Assembly: GCF_000633395.1 (NCBI RefSeq)
Contig: NZ_AYMU01000033.1
Coordinates: 1-64,000, forward strand
Source of the DNA: Pseudomonas sp. PH1b
GTDB lineage: Bacteria; Pseudomonadota; Gammaproteobacteria; Pseudomonadales; Pseudomonadaceae
Length of the DNA: 64,000 bases
Direction: 5' to 3'
Shown here piece by piece: positions 40,645 to 49,075 of this stretch; the stretch's first letter is position 1; every line of letters begins with the position of its first letter. Position numbers and translations under genes: made by a program. The notes beneath the pieces are model-generated. The model was not told the origin of the DNA and made no database searches. It saw only the letters and a list, made by a program, of their open reading frames with translations.

Positions 40645-41718
40645 CTACCGCGCCAAGCGTTGCAAGGCAGCCTTGCGCTCCGAGGCCGGCAACTTGCCCA
40701 GCTTCTCCACCGCCCCATAGAACGCCGGCCAACTCCCTTGCTCCTGCTTGAACAGCGCGGCAAACGCCGGCACCCACTGGTCATAAAGGCCAAAGGGCAG
40801 CAACCGGGCGTTGTTCAGCGGCAGGTTGATCCAGGCGTCATAGCGCTTGGAGCCGGCCCACTGGCTGTCTCGCAGCTGCCGATAATCCCGGCGCAGGCGC
40901 TCGAATTCCTGCGCCTTGCGCTGGCGCATCTGCGCGGCGGGCAAAGGCTGGGCATACAACTGCTCCAGACGCTTGCGGGCATCGAGCAACAGTTGGATGA
41001 ACTGGTCTCGCTGGCGCACCTCGGCATCGTCCGTCGGCGGCAGGGCGCGATACGCTCGCCACTGCCGCGTGCCTTCCTGCTCGACAAAGGTGGCGAAGGA
41101 CTCATTGAATTCGGTGTCGTCCTTCACATAGAAGCGCTGGTGCGCCAGCTCGTGAAAGATCAGGGTCGCCAGGCGCTCGTCGCCCCAGTGCATCATCGAG
41201 CTGATGATCGGGTCGTCGAACCAGCCCAGGGTCGAATAGGCCTCCACACCGCCAATCGCCACGTCCATGCCGTCCAGCTGCTGCAGCGCCGCCTCGCCCC
41301 GGGCTGCGCCCTGGCTGTAATAGCCGCGATAGGCCACGCAACCGGCAATGGGAAAGCAGTGGGTCTGCGGGCTCAGGGAAAACTCCGGAGTGGCGAACAC
41401 GTTCCACACCACGTAAGGCCGGCCGATATCGACGTACAGCCGGTAGCTGTTGTTGTCCGGCAGGTGCAGGTGCTGGCTGGCAAAGGCCCGGGCCCGCTGC
41501 GACTGGGCCAGATGGGCGCGCAGGGTCGGGTCGCGGCTGGGGTCGGCAACCACCTGGGCCACCGGTATCCGGGCCCGCAACAGCTGCAGCTGGCCACCGG
41601 CCAACTGACTGTAATAAGCGGCGCTGCTGCAACCGTTGAGCAGCAAAAGCATCAGTGCCGGAAACAAAAAGCGCAAAAGAGGATCAAGTACCCCATGGCT
41701 TGAACACGGCCTATTCAA
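40645..41718 (-). CDS. Putative lipoprotein aminopeptidase (HELAH zinc motif)
   Basis: A protein of up to 357 residues with a hydrophobic start and lipobox LLLNGC, so it is probably an outer- or inner-membrane lipoprotein. The zinc motif HELAHQRFYVKDDTEFNESFATFVE gives HExxH and a downstream Glu ligand. The family is the predicted aminopeptidase family of Pseudomonas and relatives (PF10023 as I recall). The start is unsure: the longest frame opens at TTG, another TTG is at 41676, and an ATG at 41652 would leave only a very short signal. Confidence 0.83.
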   Translation of the reverse strand: MNRPCSSHGVLDPLLRFLFPALMLLLLNGCSSAAYYSQLAGGQLQLLRARIPVAQVVADPSRDPTLRAHLAQSQRARAFASQHLHLPDNNSYRLYVDIGRPYVVWNVFATPEFSLSPQTHCFPIAGCVAYRGYYSQGAARGEAALQQLDGMDVAIGGVEAYSTLGWFDDPIISSMMHWGDERLATLIFHELAHQRFYVKDDTEFNESFATFVEQEGTRQWRAYRALPPTDDAEVRQRDQFIQLLLDARKRLEQLYAQPLPAAQMRQRKAQEFERLRRDYRQLRDSQWAGSKRYDAWINLPLNNARLLPFGLYDQWVPAFAALFKQEQGSWPAFYGAVEKLGKLPASERKAALQRLAR

Positions 41719-41777
41719 ATCGAATCATCCAGAGAGAGTCTGCCCGCAAGACTATCTCGCCTGCCTGGAGTTTCGCC

Positions 41778-42191
41778 ATGCGCGTGTTGCTGCTGACCAC
41801 CGGACTCTTGACCCTCGCCGGCTGCGCCGGGCTGCCCGACCCCGACCCGGCCCAAGCCTGGATCGACCTCGCGCCTCGCCAGGACACCCACCTGCAAGCC
41901 CTGGAGGTGGACGCCAGGAGCACCCAGGACCCACGCTACTTTCAGGTACCGCCCGGCACCCATGAGTTGACCCTGCGTTACCAGTTCGCGGTGCAGCCGG
42001 GCAATATCGGCCCGGACGCCGAGCCCCTGTGGCGCGACTGCCAGTTGAATGTGAAATTCAGCGATTTCAGCGCCGGCCAGCGCTATCAGGTGCAGGCCGG
42101 CAATATCGGCTTTCACCCCTGGGCCAGGCTCTACGACCAGCAGCACACCCTGCTTGGCAAAGCCCAGCCGGCAGGCTGCCAGCGCAGCTGA
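41778..42191 (+). CDS. Small lipoprotein, first of a paralogous pair
   Basis: A 137-residue protein with the signal MRVLLLTTGLLTLAGC, whose lipobox LAGC gives an acylated Cys at 16. The mature part shares several blocks with the next gene: QAWIDLA, YFQVPPGTHELTLRYQF, a cysteine in RDCQLNVKFSDFSAGQRYQV and ARLYDQQH. The function is unknown. The position is that of PA0063/PA0062. It is 42 bp from its paralogue in the same direction. Confidence 0.83.
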   Translation: MRVLLLTTGLLTLAGCAGLPDPDPAQAWIDLAPRQDTHLQALEVDARSTQDPRYFQVPPGTHELTLRYQFAVQPGNIGPDAEPLWRDCQLNVKFSDFSAGQRYQVQAGNIGFHPWARLYDQQHTLLGKAQPAGCQRS

Positions 42192-42233
42192 TCAGCGCTA
42201 TGCTGAGGGCCTTGCGTTCATTTGGTCCTCTTC

Positions 42234-42653
42234 ATGCGCCCAGCACTGCTGATCCTCGCCCTCACCACCCTCAGCGCCTGCAGCACGCCGTTACCCGGCG
42301 TTGATCCGCAACAGGCCTGGATCGACCTCGCCACACCGACCCCGGGAGGCAAGCTGGTGATGGCCGAGCGCCTCGACAACCAGCGCCTGAGTGACGGCCG
42401 GTTCTTCCAGGTCAGCCCCGGCAGCCACGAGCTGATGGTGCGTTTCGATTTCGAAGTGTTCGGTGGTGGCATGGGCATGACCACCGACCCACAGGAACGG
42501 CTGTGCTACCTGAGCCTGCGCTACGACCATTTCGAGGCCGGCCAGCGCTATCGCCTGGAAGCACGCAACCTGGCGTTCACCCCCAGCGCCCGGCTGTACA
42601 ACGCCAAGCGCGAGATCGTCGCCGAGGAGCGCATGATCAACTGCGTACCTTGA
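42234..42653 (+). CDS. Small lipoprotein, second of a paralogous pair
   Basis: A 139-residue protein with a short lipoprotein signal; the lipobox is TLSAC with Cys 16. It repeats the blocks of the preceding protein (QQAWIDLA, FFQVSPGSHELMVRFDFEV, CYLSLRYDHFEAGQRYRLEARNLAF, SARLYNAKREIV), showing that the two arose by tandem duplication. A conserved Cys also lies at the very end (MINCVP), matching AGCQRS in the first copy. The function is unknown. It is convergent with a DUF1161 gene only a few bases away. Confidence 0.84.
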   Translation: MRPALLILALTTLSACSTPLPGVDPQQAWIDLATPTPGGKLVMAERLDNQRLSDGRFFQVSPGSHELMVRFDFEVFGGGMGMTTDPQERLCYLSLRYDHFEAGQRYRLEARNLAFTPSARLYNAKREIVAEERMINCVP

Positions 42654-42659
42654 TCGGTT

Positions 42660-42893
42660 TCAGCGGTCGTTCTTCTGGTAGATGATCTTCTTCGTGCCGT
42701 TTTCACAGCTACCGACCACCATGTTGTTGTCGTGGACTTCGTCGTTGGTGACGATTTCCAGGGTGTAGGAGGCAACGCCCTGGGCCTGGATCTTGGCTTC
42801 GATCTCGGCCTTGAGTTCCTCGCAGGGCTTGGGGGCGGCCAGGGCCGATGTGGCCAGCGCGCAACTAACAACCGCCAAGGCTAAACGTTTCAT
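42660..42893 (-). CDS. DUF1161 exported small protein (copy 1)
   Basis: A 77-residue protein with a signal peptide ending SALA and a small DUF1161 domain: KPCEELKAEIEAKIQAQGVASYTLEIV, then NNMVVGSCENGTKKIIYQK, with two conserved cysteines that could form a disulfide. The ATG giving MKRLALAVV is used, with GGGAG about 11 nt upstream. Function unknown; predicted periplasmic. A close relative is encoded at 44839. Confidence 0.88.
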   Translation of the reverse strand: MKRLALAVVSCALATSALAAPKPCEELKAEIEAKIQAQGVASYTLEIVTNDEVHDNNMVVGSCENGTKKIIYQKNDR

Positions 42894-43069
42894 GATCTCA
42901 AGCTCCCTTGCGGCGGCGCGCACGAACATGCGCTGAAGCCGCCATGGCGTATTCGACCACATTTGCCGGAAACGAGTTCTGATCTGTCGCACAGACTGCA
43001 AACACCGCCTTCACCGGTCAGCCCGCCCCTGTAACACCGCAAAGGCTGCCGACCGGCAAGGCTGGCGCC

Positions 43070-43501
43070 TCAACCCAGCAAGGTCGCGTCCAGGCTGATC
43101 TTGGCATTGAGCACCTTGGACACCGGGCAACCTTCCTTGGCCTTCTTGCTCAGCTCATCGAACTGCTGCTGGCTGGCACCGGGGATCTTGGCCTTGAGCG
43201 TCAGGTGCACCGCGGTAATCGCGAAGCCGCCCTCGACCTGGTCCAGGGTGACCTCTGCCTGGGTGTCGATGCTCTGGGCCGTGAGTCCCGCCTCGCCGAG
43301 AATCATCGACAACGCCATGGAGAAGCAGCCCGCGTGGGCGGCACCGATCAGCTCCTCGGGGTTGGTCCCCTTGCCGCCTTCGAAACGCGCCTTGAAGCCG
43401 TAGGGCGCTTCGCGCAGTACGCCGGTCTCGGTCGAGATCGAGCCGATGCCGGTTTTCAGGTCACCTTGCCAATGGGCCGAGGCCTTCTTTTTGATGCTCA
43501 T
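43070..43501 (-). CDS. osmC: OsmC-type peroxiredoxin
   Basis: A 143-residue cytoplasmic enzyme that reduces organic hydroperoxides. The two reactive cysteines are in IGAAHAGCFSMALSMIL (peroxidatic) and EGCPVSKVLNAKI (resolving), and the Arg-containing loop is EAPYGFKARFEGGKGTNPEEL. Length and motif spacing fit OsmC rather than Ohr. The ATG giving MSIKKKASAHW has GAGGAG upstream. A perfect 8-bp inverted repeat precedes the gene, and a CTATCCT element near 43568-43574 could be an RpoS-type -10. Confidence 0.95.
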   Translation of the reverse strand: MSIKKKASAHWQGDLKTGIGSISTETGVLREAPYGFKARFEGGKGTNPEELIGAAHAGCFSMALSMILGEAGLTAQSIDTQAEVTLDQVEGGFAITAVHLTLKAKIPGASQQQFDELSKKAKEGCPVSKVLNAKISLDATLLG

Positions 43502-43520
43502 CGCTTTCTCCTCACGAACC

Positions 43521-43538
43521 GGTGCGAAGGTTCGCACC
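43521..43538 (-). promoter_or_regulatory. Palindrome in the osmC upstream region
   Basis: GGTGCGAA-GG-TTCGCACC has perfect 8-bp arms with a 2-bp centre and lies 20 bp before the osmC ATG, next to its ribosome-binding site. It could be a repressor operator or a leader hairpin; no known box matches. Confidence 0.5.
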
Positions 43539-43740
43539 GCGCTGGTTTCTGTTACCTAAGGGTTCTGAGGATAGATCCGATGGCAAAGTTCAGCGGTTGT
43601 CGACGACGCCCGTTTACCCGACAAATTTACTTTGGCTATTGAAACTCGGGTATATGCCCACATTGCATAGATCTGACTCACAGACTTCGGCAGGTTTTGG
43701 CCCATGACAAAAGCCTGCGCCCCCAAGGAGAAGCAGACTT

Positions 43741-44742
43741 ATGAAACCGCTGTCCGCTGTTAAATACTCGACCCTGGACCTGGTGCCCGTGCGTGAAAAC
43801 GGCAGCCCGGCGCAGTCCCTGCACAACTCCCTGGACCTCGCGCAGCATGTCGAGAAACTTGGCTACACGCGTTTCTGGGTCGCCGAGCACCACAACATGG
43901 ACGGTATCGCCAGCTCCGCCACTTCGGTGCTGATCGGCTATCTGGCCGGTGGCACTTCGACCATTCGCGTCGGTTCCGGCGGAGTGATGCTGCCCAACCA
44001 CGCGCCCCTGGTGATTGCCGAACAGTTCGGCACCCTGGAAAGCCTCTACCCGGGACGCATCGATCTGGGCCTGGGCCGTGCGCCGGGCTCGGACCAGATG
44101 ACCGCCCGCGCCCTGCGCCGCGAGCGCTCCGGCAGCGCCGACGATTTCCCCGAGGACGTCGCCGAACTGATGGCCTACCTGGGCCCGCGCACCCCGGACC
44201 AACGGGTGATCGCTATGCCGGGCACCGGTACCAACGTGCCGGTATGGCTATTGGGCTCCAGCCTGTTCAGTGCACAACTGGCCGGGGAACGAGGCTTGCC
44301 TTACGCCTTCGCCTCGCATTTCGCACCGCGCTACATGCACGAGGCAATTCGCGTCTACCGCAACCACTTCAAGCCGTCAGCAGTGCTCGACAAGCCCTAC
44401 GTGATGCTCGGCGTGCCGCTGGTGGCCGCCGATACCGACGAACAGGCCGACTACCTGGCGACCTCGGTGTACCAGCGGATCCTGGCCCTGATGCGTGGCC
44501 AGAGCCTGGTCCAGCGCAAGCCGGTGCAGAGCATGGACGGCCTGTGGCTGCCCCATGAAAAGGACGCCGTCTCGAGCTTCCTCGGACTGGCGATGATTGG
44601 CAGCCCGGCGAAGATTCGCGCCAAGCTGGAGGTGCTGATCGAGCAGACCGGAGCCGATGAGCTGATCTTTACCTGCGATTTGTACGAACACGCCGACCGC
44701 CTGCACGCCTACCAGTTGCTGTCGCAGGTGATGAAGGGCTGA
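43741..44742 (+). CDS. LLM-class flavin-dependent oxidoreductase (YhbW-like)
   Basis: A 333-residue bacterial-luciferase-like monooxygenase family protein. It opens with SAVKYSTLDLVPVREN and has the family blocks YTRFWVAEHHNMDGIASSATSVLIGYLA, GSGGVMLPNHAPLVIAEQFGTLESLYPGRIDLGLGRAPG, and PVWLLGSSLFSAQLAGERGLPYAFASHF. It probably uses reduced FMN; the substrate is unknown. AAGGAG precedes the ATG. It is divergent from osmC, which hints at a stress role but no more. Confidence 0.9.
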   Translation: MKPLSAVKYSTLDLVPVRENGSPAQSLHNSLDLAQHVEKLGYTRFWVAEHHNMDGIASSATSVLIGYLAGGTSTIRVGSGGVMLPNHAPLVIAEQFGTLESLYPGRIDLGLGRAPGSDQMTARALRRERSGSADDFPEDVAELMAYLGPRTPDQRVIAMPGTGTNVPVWLLGSSLFSAQLAGERGLPYAFASHFAPRYMHEAIRVYRNHFKPSAVLDKPYVMLGVPLVAADTDEQADYLATSVYQRILALMRGQSLVQRKPVQSMDGLWLPHEKDAVSSFLGLAMIGSPAKIRAKLEVLIEQTGADELIFTCDLYEHADRLHAYQLLSQVMKG

Positions 44743-44790
44743 GGTCCGAGCGGTCCTCGCAAGCGGGCGCCGACGGTTTTGCAGGCACAA

Positions 44791-44818
44791 AAAAGCCGAC
44801 GCTTGGGCGTCGGCTTTT
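44791..44818. terminator. Bidirectional terminator between LLM and DUF1161 genes
   Basis: AAAAGCCGACGC-TTGG-GCGTCGGCTTTT is a perfect 12-bp stem with A and T runs at its base on both strands. Confidence 0.92.
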
Positions 44819-44838
44819 CAATGGGCATCTACAAGGGC

Positions 44839-45063
44839 TCAACCACGCTTGTAGACAATCTCCTTGGTTCCGGCTTCGCAAGAGCCGACCACCTTGCCAT
44901 CCGCCGCCGCGCCCTTGTCCACCACTTCCAGCGAGTAGTGCTTGGCGCCATTGGCGTCGATCTTGGCGGCGATCTCGCTCTTGAGCTCTTCGCAGGGCTT
45001 GCCAGCGGCAAGGGCAGTTCCCGCAAGGCTCAACAAAGCTGCTGCTATTACTAATTTTTTCAT
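44839..45063 (-). CDS. DUF1161 exported small protein (copy 2)
   Basis: A 74-residue protein closely related to that at 42660. It has a signal peptide ending ALAAG and the DUF1161 blocks GKPCEELKSEIAAKIDANGAKHYSLEVV and GKVVGSCEAGTKEIVYKRG, with the same two cysteines. It is followed on its strand by the shared bidirectional terminator. Function unknown; predicted periplasmic. Confidence 0.9.
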   Translation of the reverse strand: MKKLVIAAALLSLAGTALAAGKPCEELKSEIAAKIDANGAKHYSLEVVDKGAAADGKVVGSCEAGTKEIVYKRG

Positions 45064-45197
45064 CGGTCACATTCCCTGGTCGGATCAAAAGAGGCGGCGT
45101 TGGCGCCCGCCAGACAGAGGCTCAAGACAGTTGTAGCGCTTTGCCATTTCCTATGGCACTCGGCCAGCGCACAAGTTCCAGAGCCTAGCTCAAGCCT

Positions 45198-45413
45198 TCA
45201 ACTATTGGCAATCCGGAAGCCGACCTTGAGGGTGACCTGGAAATGCGCAGCCTTGCCGTCCTTGATATGGCCCCGGGTTTCGGTCACTTCGAACCACTCC
45301 AGGTGCTTGATGCTCTTGTGCGCCTCGGCCAGCGCGTTGTTGATCGCATCTTCGATGCTGTTCGGCGACGAACCCACCAGTTCGACTTTTTTGTAGGTGT
45401 GATGATCAGTCAT
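45198..45413 (-). CDS. Dodecin (flavin-storage protein)
   Basis: A 71-residue protein with the dodecin pattern: HHTYKKVELVGSSPNSIEDAINNALAEAHKSIKHLEWFEVTETRGHIKDGKAAHFQVTLKVGFRI. Trp 40 in HLEWFEV is the aromatic residue that stacks the flavin in bacterial dodecins. It assembles as a dodecamer that binds FMN or riboflavin. AAAAGGAG lies before the ATG. No operon partner is visible. Confidence 0.93.
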   Translation of the reverse strand: MTDHHTYKKVELVGSSPNSIEDAINNALAEAHKSIKHLEWFEVTETRGHIKDGKAAHFQVTLKVGFRIANS

Positions 45414-45572
45414 GGCACTCTCCTTTTTTAGCTGTGAATTACAGCCTAGCAGTGATTGTTCTTATTACTCGGAGTGCCCTCACCCCCACCCGGGTTCAGA
45501 TTTTCTGCACTTTCCCAACCCTGCGCAGTCGGAACCTACACACGCCACTCATCACCCTGCAGGAGAGCCGAC

Positions 45573-45899
45573 ATGGCCAACACCTCGTTACGCAAAGCCT
45601 CGCTGGAAAGTATGGAATCCGAGATCGCCAGCCTGCTCAAGTCACTGGAAAGCCTCAAGGACGACGCCTCTGACGAGTCGCGCAAAACCCTCAAGGCGCT
45701 CAAGGGCAACGCCGAAAACGCGCTGAAGCATTCCCGCAGCCTGCTCAGCGATGCCTATGAAGAGGTCAAGGTGAAAACCCGCGAGACCGGGATCGCCACC
45801 CGTGACTATGCCCAGGAACACCCATGGACCACCGCCGGTGTCGCCGTCGGGGCCATTGGCCTGCTGGCCGCCTACCTGCTGTGCAAGCGCAACAACTAA
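45573..45899 (+). CDS. DUF883/YqjD-like membrane-anchored protein
   Basis: A 108-residue protein with a long helical body (SMESEIASLLKSLESLKDDASDESRKTLKALKGNAE and similar) and a C-terminal transmembrane helix (TTAGVAVGAIGLLAAYLLCKR). This is the YqjD/ElaB family; in E. coli such proteins bind ribosomes at the inner membrane in stationary phase. The ATG giving MANTSLRKA has AGGAG upstream. It overlaps the convergent trpI end by 4 bp. Confidence 0.9.
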   Translation: MANTSLRKASLESMESEIASLLKSLESLKDDASDESRKTLKALKGNAENALKHSRSLLSDAYEEVKVKTRETGIATRDYAQEHPWTTAGVAVGAIGLLAAYLLCKRNN

Positions 45900-46789
45900 G
45901 CCTGCTGGCGCAGTTCTGCCTTCAACCACTGCGCCAACTGCCGAGCGCGCCCGTCCGCGGCGCGCTTGGGTAACCACAGGGCCAGTTGCCCCGGGGTCTC
46001 GGAAAATCCCCAGGGCGCCACCAGGCGGCCTGCCTGTAAGTCTTCAGTGACCAAGGGTTGCGGAGCGATCGCTACCCCCAGCCCCGCCACCGCGGCCTCG
46101 AGCAAGTAATACAGGTGCTCGAAACCCTGCCCATACTTCAACGCCTCGATACCGATACCATTGTGTCCAGCCCAGCTGGGCCAGGCCTGTGGCCGTGAGG
46201 TGGTGTGCAACAGCGGCTCTGCTGCCAGCGCCGTGACCGGTGCCTGGGACAGCCGTGGATAACCGGCATAGCGCGGGCTGAGCACCGGGCCAATACGCTC
46301 GCGGGCCAGTTCATAGACCTGCATGTCTGCCGGCCAGGGCGGCTCGGCGAACAGCAGCAAGGCATCCAGGCCCGGTCGCCGGGGGTCCAGATCGCCCTCA
46401 CCGGCCGAGAGGTGCAGGCGCAGGTCCGGCAGGTCGGCATTCAGCCGCCCCAGGCGCGGAATCAGCCAGCGCGCCAGCAGGCTGCCGGAACAGCCCAGGA
46501 CAAAGGGCGCCTCGGCACTGCCCTGGGTCAGTTCGGCACAGACATCGCGCACACGCTCGAAAGCTTCAGTGCTGGCGTCCCGCAGGCGCACACCGGCATC
46601 TGTGAGTTTAATGCCACGACCATCCTTGACGAAGAGGTTCAGCCCGAGGTGCTCCTCAAGCACCTTCAACTGTCGGCTGATCGCACCGTGGGTCACGTGC
46701 AATTGCTCGGCAGCCTGGCTGACGCTGTTCAGTCGGGCAGTGGCTTCGAAGGCCCGCAGGGCATTCAGGGGAGGAAGGTCGCGGCTCAT
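45896..46789 (-). CDS. trpI: LysR-type activator TrpI
   Basis: A 297-residue LysR regulator divergent from trpBA, the standard Pseudomonas arrangement. The winged helix is near the start (LNALRAFEATARLNSVSQAAEQLHVTHGAISRQLKVLEEHLG), followed by the effector domain (EAPFVLGCSGSLLARWLIPRLGR to the end). TrpI activates trpBA in response to indoleglycerol phosphate. Position and N-terminal sequence support the name. Confidence 0.95.
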   Translation of the reverse strand: MSRDLPPLNALRAFEATARLNSVSQAAEQLHVTHGAISRQLKVLEEHLGLNLFVKDGRGIKLTDAGVRLRDASTEAFERVRDVCAELTQGSAEAPFVLGCSGSLLARWLIPRLGRLNADLPDLRLHLSAGEGDLDPRRPGLDALLLFAEPPWPADMQVYELARERIGPVLSPRYAGYPRLSQAPVTALAAEPLLHTTSRPQAWPSWAGHNGIGIEALKYGQGFEHLYYLLEAAVAGLGVAIAPQPLVTEDLQAGRLVAPWGFSETPGQLALWLPKRAADGRARQLAQWLKAELRQQA

Positions 46790-46796
46790 GGAATAG

Positions 46797-46811
46797 GTGA
46801 GTTTTCCTGAC
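46797..46811 (+). promoter_or_regulatory. Putative TrpI binding site
   Basis: GTGAG-N5-CTGAC lies in the 129-bp trpI-trpB gap, at the trpI side. It resembles the strong TrpI site described for P. aeruginosa and fits a LysR-type interrupted palindrome. Confidence 0.5.
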
Positions 46812-46918
46812 AGGTCACGGCGATCTTATCGGTTTTCAGCGTCCGGCGTCAGGGGTAGAGTGGCCTTCATTGCCATTCCATCCAGTCTTGTTTCCACACT
46901 CATTCCGGGAGCGCTCCA

Positions 46919-48139
46919 ATGACCCAGACCCCTTTGCGTAATGGTCCTGACGACAACGGCCTGTTTGGCGCGTTCGGCGGCCGTTACGTGGCCGAAACCC
47001 TGATGCCGCTGATCCTCGACCTGGCCCGTGAATACGAAGCGGCCAAGGAAGATCCCGAGTTCCTCAAGGAGCTGGCCTACTTCCAGCGCGACTACGTCGG
47101 CCGCCCAAGCCCGCTGTATTTCGCCGAGCGCCTGACCGAGCACTGCGGCGGTGCCAAGATCTACCTCAAGCGCGAAGAGCTCAACCACACCGGCGCGCAC
47201 AAGATCAACAACTGCATCGGCCAGATCCTCCTGGCCCGGCGCATGGGCAAGAAACGCATCATCGCCGAGACCGGCGCCGGCATGCACGGCGTGGCCACCG
47301 CCACCGTGGCCGCGCGCTTCGGCCTGGATTGCGTGATCTACATGGGCACCACCGACATCGAGCGCCAGCAGGCCAACGTGTTCCGCATGAAGCTGCTGGG
47401 CGCCGAAGTGATTCCGGTGGTGGCCGGCACCGGCACCCTGAAGGATGCAATGAACGAAGCCCTGCGCGACTGGGTGACCAATGTCGACAGCACCTTCTAC
47501 CTGATCGGCACCGTGGCCGGCCCGCACCCGTACCCGGCCATGGTCCGCGACTTCCAGGCCGTGATCGGCAAGGAAACCCGCGAGCAACTGCACGCCCAGG
47601 AAGGCCGTCTGCCGGACAGCCTGGTGGCCTGCATCGGCGGCGGTTCCAACGCCATGGGCCTGTTCCACCCGTTCCTCGACGATAAAAGCGTGCAGATCAT
47701 CGGCGTCGAAGCTGCCGGCTACGGCATCGAGACCGGCAAGCACGCCGCCAGCCTCAACGGCGGGGTGCCCGGCGTACTGCACGGCAACCGCACCTTCCTG
47801 CTGCAGGACGACGACGGCCAGATCATCGACGCCCACTCGATTTCCGCCGGCCTCGACTACCCCGGCATCGGCCCGGAACACGCCTGGCTGCATGACATCG
47901 GCCGCGTCGAATACACCTCGGTGACCGACGACGAAGCCCTGGCCGCCTTCCACCAGTGCTGCCGCCTGGAGGGCATCATCCCGGCCCTGGAAAGCGCCCA
48001 CGCCCTGGCCGAAGTCTTCAAGCGCGCCCCGACCCTGCCCAAGGATCACCTGATGGTGGTCAACCTGTCGGGCCGTGGCGACAAGGACATGCAGACCGTC
48101 ATGCATCACATGCAACAGTCCCAGCAGGAGAAACACTGA
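46919..48139 (+). CDS. trpB: Tryptophan synthase beta chain
   Basis: A 406-residue PLP enzyme that makes tryptophan from indole and serine. The PLP lysine is in LNHTGAHKINNCIGQILLARRMGKK, the Glu/Gly-rich region is IIAETGAGMHGVATATVAARFG, and the phosphate-binding loop is CIGGGSNAMGLFHPF. Monovalent cation and COMM-domain segments look normal. Its stop overlaps the trpA start by one base, so the chains are made together. Confidence 0.98.
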   Translation: MTQTPLRNGPDDNGLFGAFGGRYVAETLMPLILDLAREYEAAKEDPEFLKELAYFQRDYVGRPSPLYFAERLTEHCGGAKIYLKREELNHTGAHKINNCIGQILLARRMGKKRIIAETGAGMHGVATATVAARFGLDCVIYMGTTDIERQQANVFRMKLLGAEVIPVVAGTGTLKDAMNEALRDWVTNVDSTFYLIGTVAGPHPYPAMVRDFQAVIGKETREQLHAQEGRLPDSLVACIGGGSNAMGLFHPFLDDKSVQIIGVEAAGYGIETGKHAASLNGGVPGVLHGNRTFLLQDDDGQIIDAHSISAGLDYPGIGPEHAWLHDIGRVEYTSVTDDEALAAFHQCCRLEGIIPALESAHALAEVFKRAPTLPKDHLMVVNLSGRGDKDMQTVMHHMQQSQQEKH

Positions 48140-48951
48140 TGAGCCGCCTGCACACTCGCTTCGCCGAGCTGAAGCAACAGAACCGTGCCGCCCTGGTGAC
48201 CTTCGTCACCGCAGGCGACCCCGACTACGACACCGCCCTGGCGATTCTCAAGGGCCTGCCGGCCGCCGGTGCCGACGTGATCGAGCTGGGCATGCCCTTC
48301 ACCGATCCGATGGCCGATGGCCCGGCGATCCAGTTGGCCAACATCCGCGCCCTGGGCAACAAGCAGAACCTGGCAAAAACCCTGCAGATGGTCCGTGAGT
48401 TCCGCAGCGGCAACAGCGATACGCCGCTGGTACTGATGGGCTACTTCAACCCGATCCACCGCTACGGCGTACCGCGCTTCATTGCCGACGCCAAGGACGC
48501 CGGGGTCGATGGCCTGATCGTGGTGGACATGCCGCCGGAACATAACGGCGAGTTGTGCGATCCGGCCCAGGCCGCGGGCATCGACTTCATCCGCCTGACC
48601 ACCCCGACCACCGACGATGCACGCCTGCCGAAGGTACTCGATGGCAGTTCCGGCTTCGTCTACTACGTCTCGGTGGCGGGGGTTACCGGCGCCGGAGCCG
48701 CCACCCTGGAACATGTGGAGGAGGCCGTGGCCCGCCTGCGGCGCCACACCGACCTGCCCATCAGCATCGGTTTCGGCATCCGCACGCCCGATCAGGCAGC
48801 CGCCATCGCCCGCCTGGCAGACGGCGTGGTAGTGGGTTCGGCACTGATCGACCACATCGCCAACGCCGAGACGTCCGAGCAGGCGGTCGACGGTGTCCTG
48901 AGCCTCTGCGCGGCCCTGTCCGAGGGCGTACGTCAGGCTCGGGTCAGCTGA
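48139..48951 (+). CDS. trpA: Tryptophan synthase alpha chain
   Basis: A 270-residue TIM-barrel enzyme that cleaves indoleglycerol phosphate. The catalytic Glu is in VIELGMPFTDPMADGPAIQLANIRAL and the catalytic Asp in VDGLIVVDMPPEHNGELC; the flexible loop and phosphate site appear as YYVSVAGVTGAG and SIGFGIRTPDQ. The ATG overlaps the trpB stop. It completes the alpha2beta2 complex. Confidence 0.98.
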   Translation: MSRLHTRFAELKQQNRAALVTFVTAGDPDYDTALAILKGLPAAGADVIELGMPFTDPMADGPAIQLANIRALGNKQNLAKTLQMVREFRSGNSDTPLVLMGYFNPIHRYGVPRFIADAKDAGVDGLIVVDMPPEHNGELCDPAQAAGIDFIRLTTPTTDDARLPKVLDGSSGFVYYVSVAGVTGAGAATLEHVEEAVARLRRHTDLPISIGFGIRTPDQAAAIARLADGVVVGSALIDHIANAETSEQAVDGVLSLCAALSEGVRQARVS

Positions 48952-49012
48952 AGGTAAAGTTCCTGATACAGAGGAATTAGCGCCTCGGCACACAGACTAA
49001 ATGGCAAGACCC

Positions 49013-49049
49013 GGGGGTTCGCGACCAAGGTGGCGAACCCCCTTTTTTT
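49013..49049 (+). terminator. Terminator of the trpBA operon
   Basis: GGGGGTTCGC and GCGAACCCCC form a perfect 10-bp stem with a 10-nt loop, followed by seven T. Confidence 0.93.
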
Positions 49050-49075
49050 GCTCTGTGTGCTGCGAGGAATACCTG

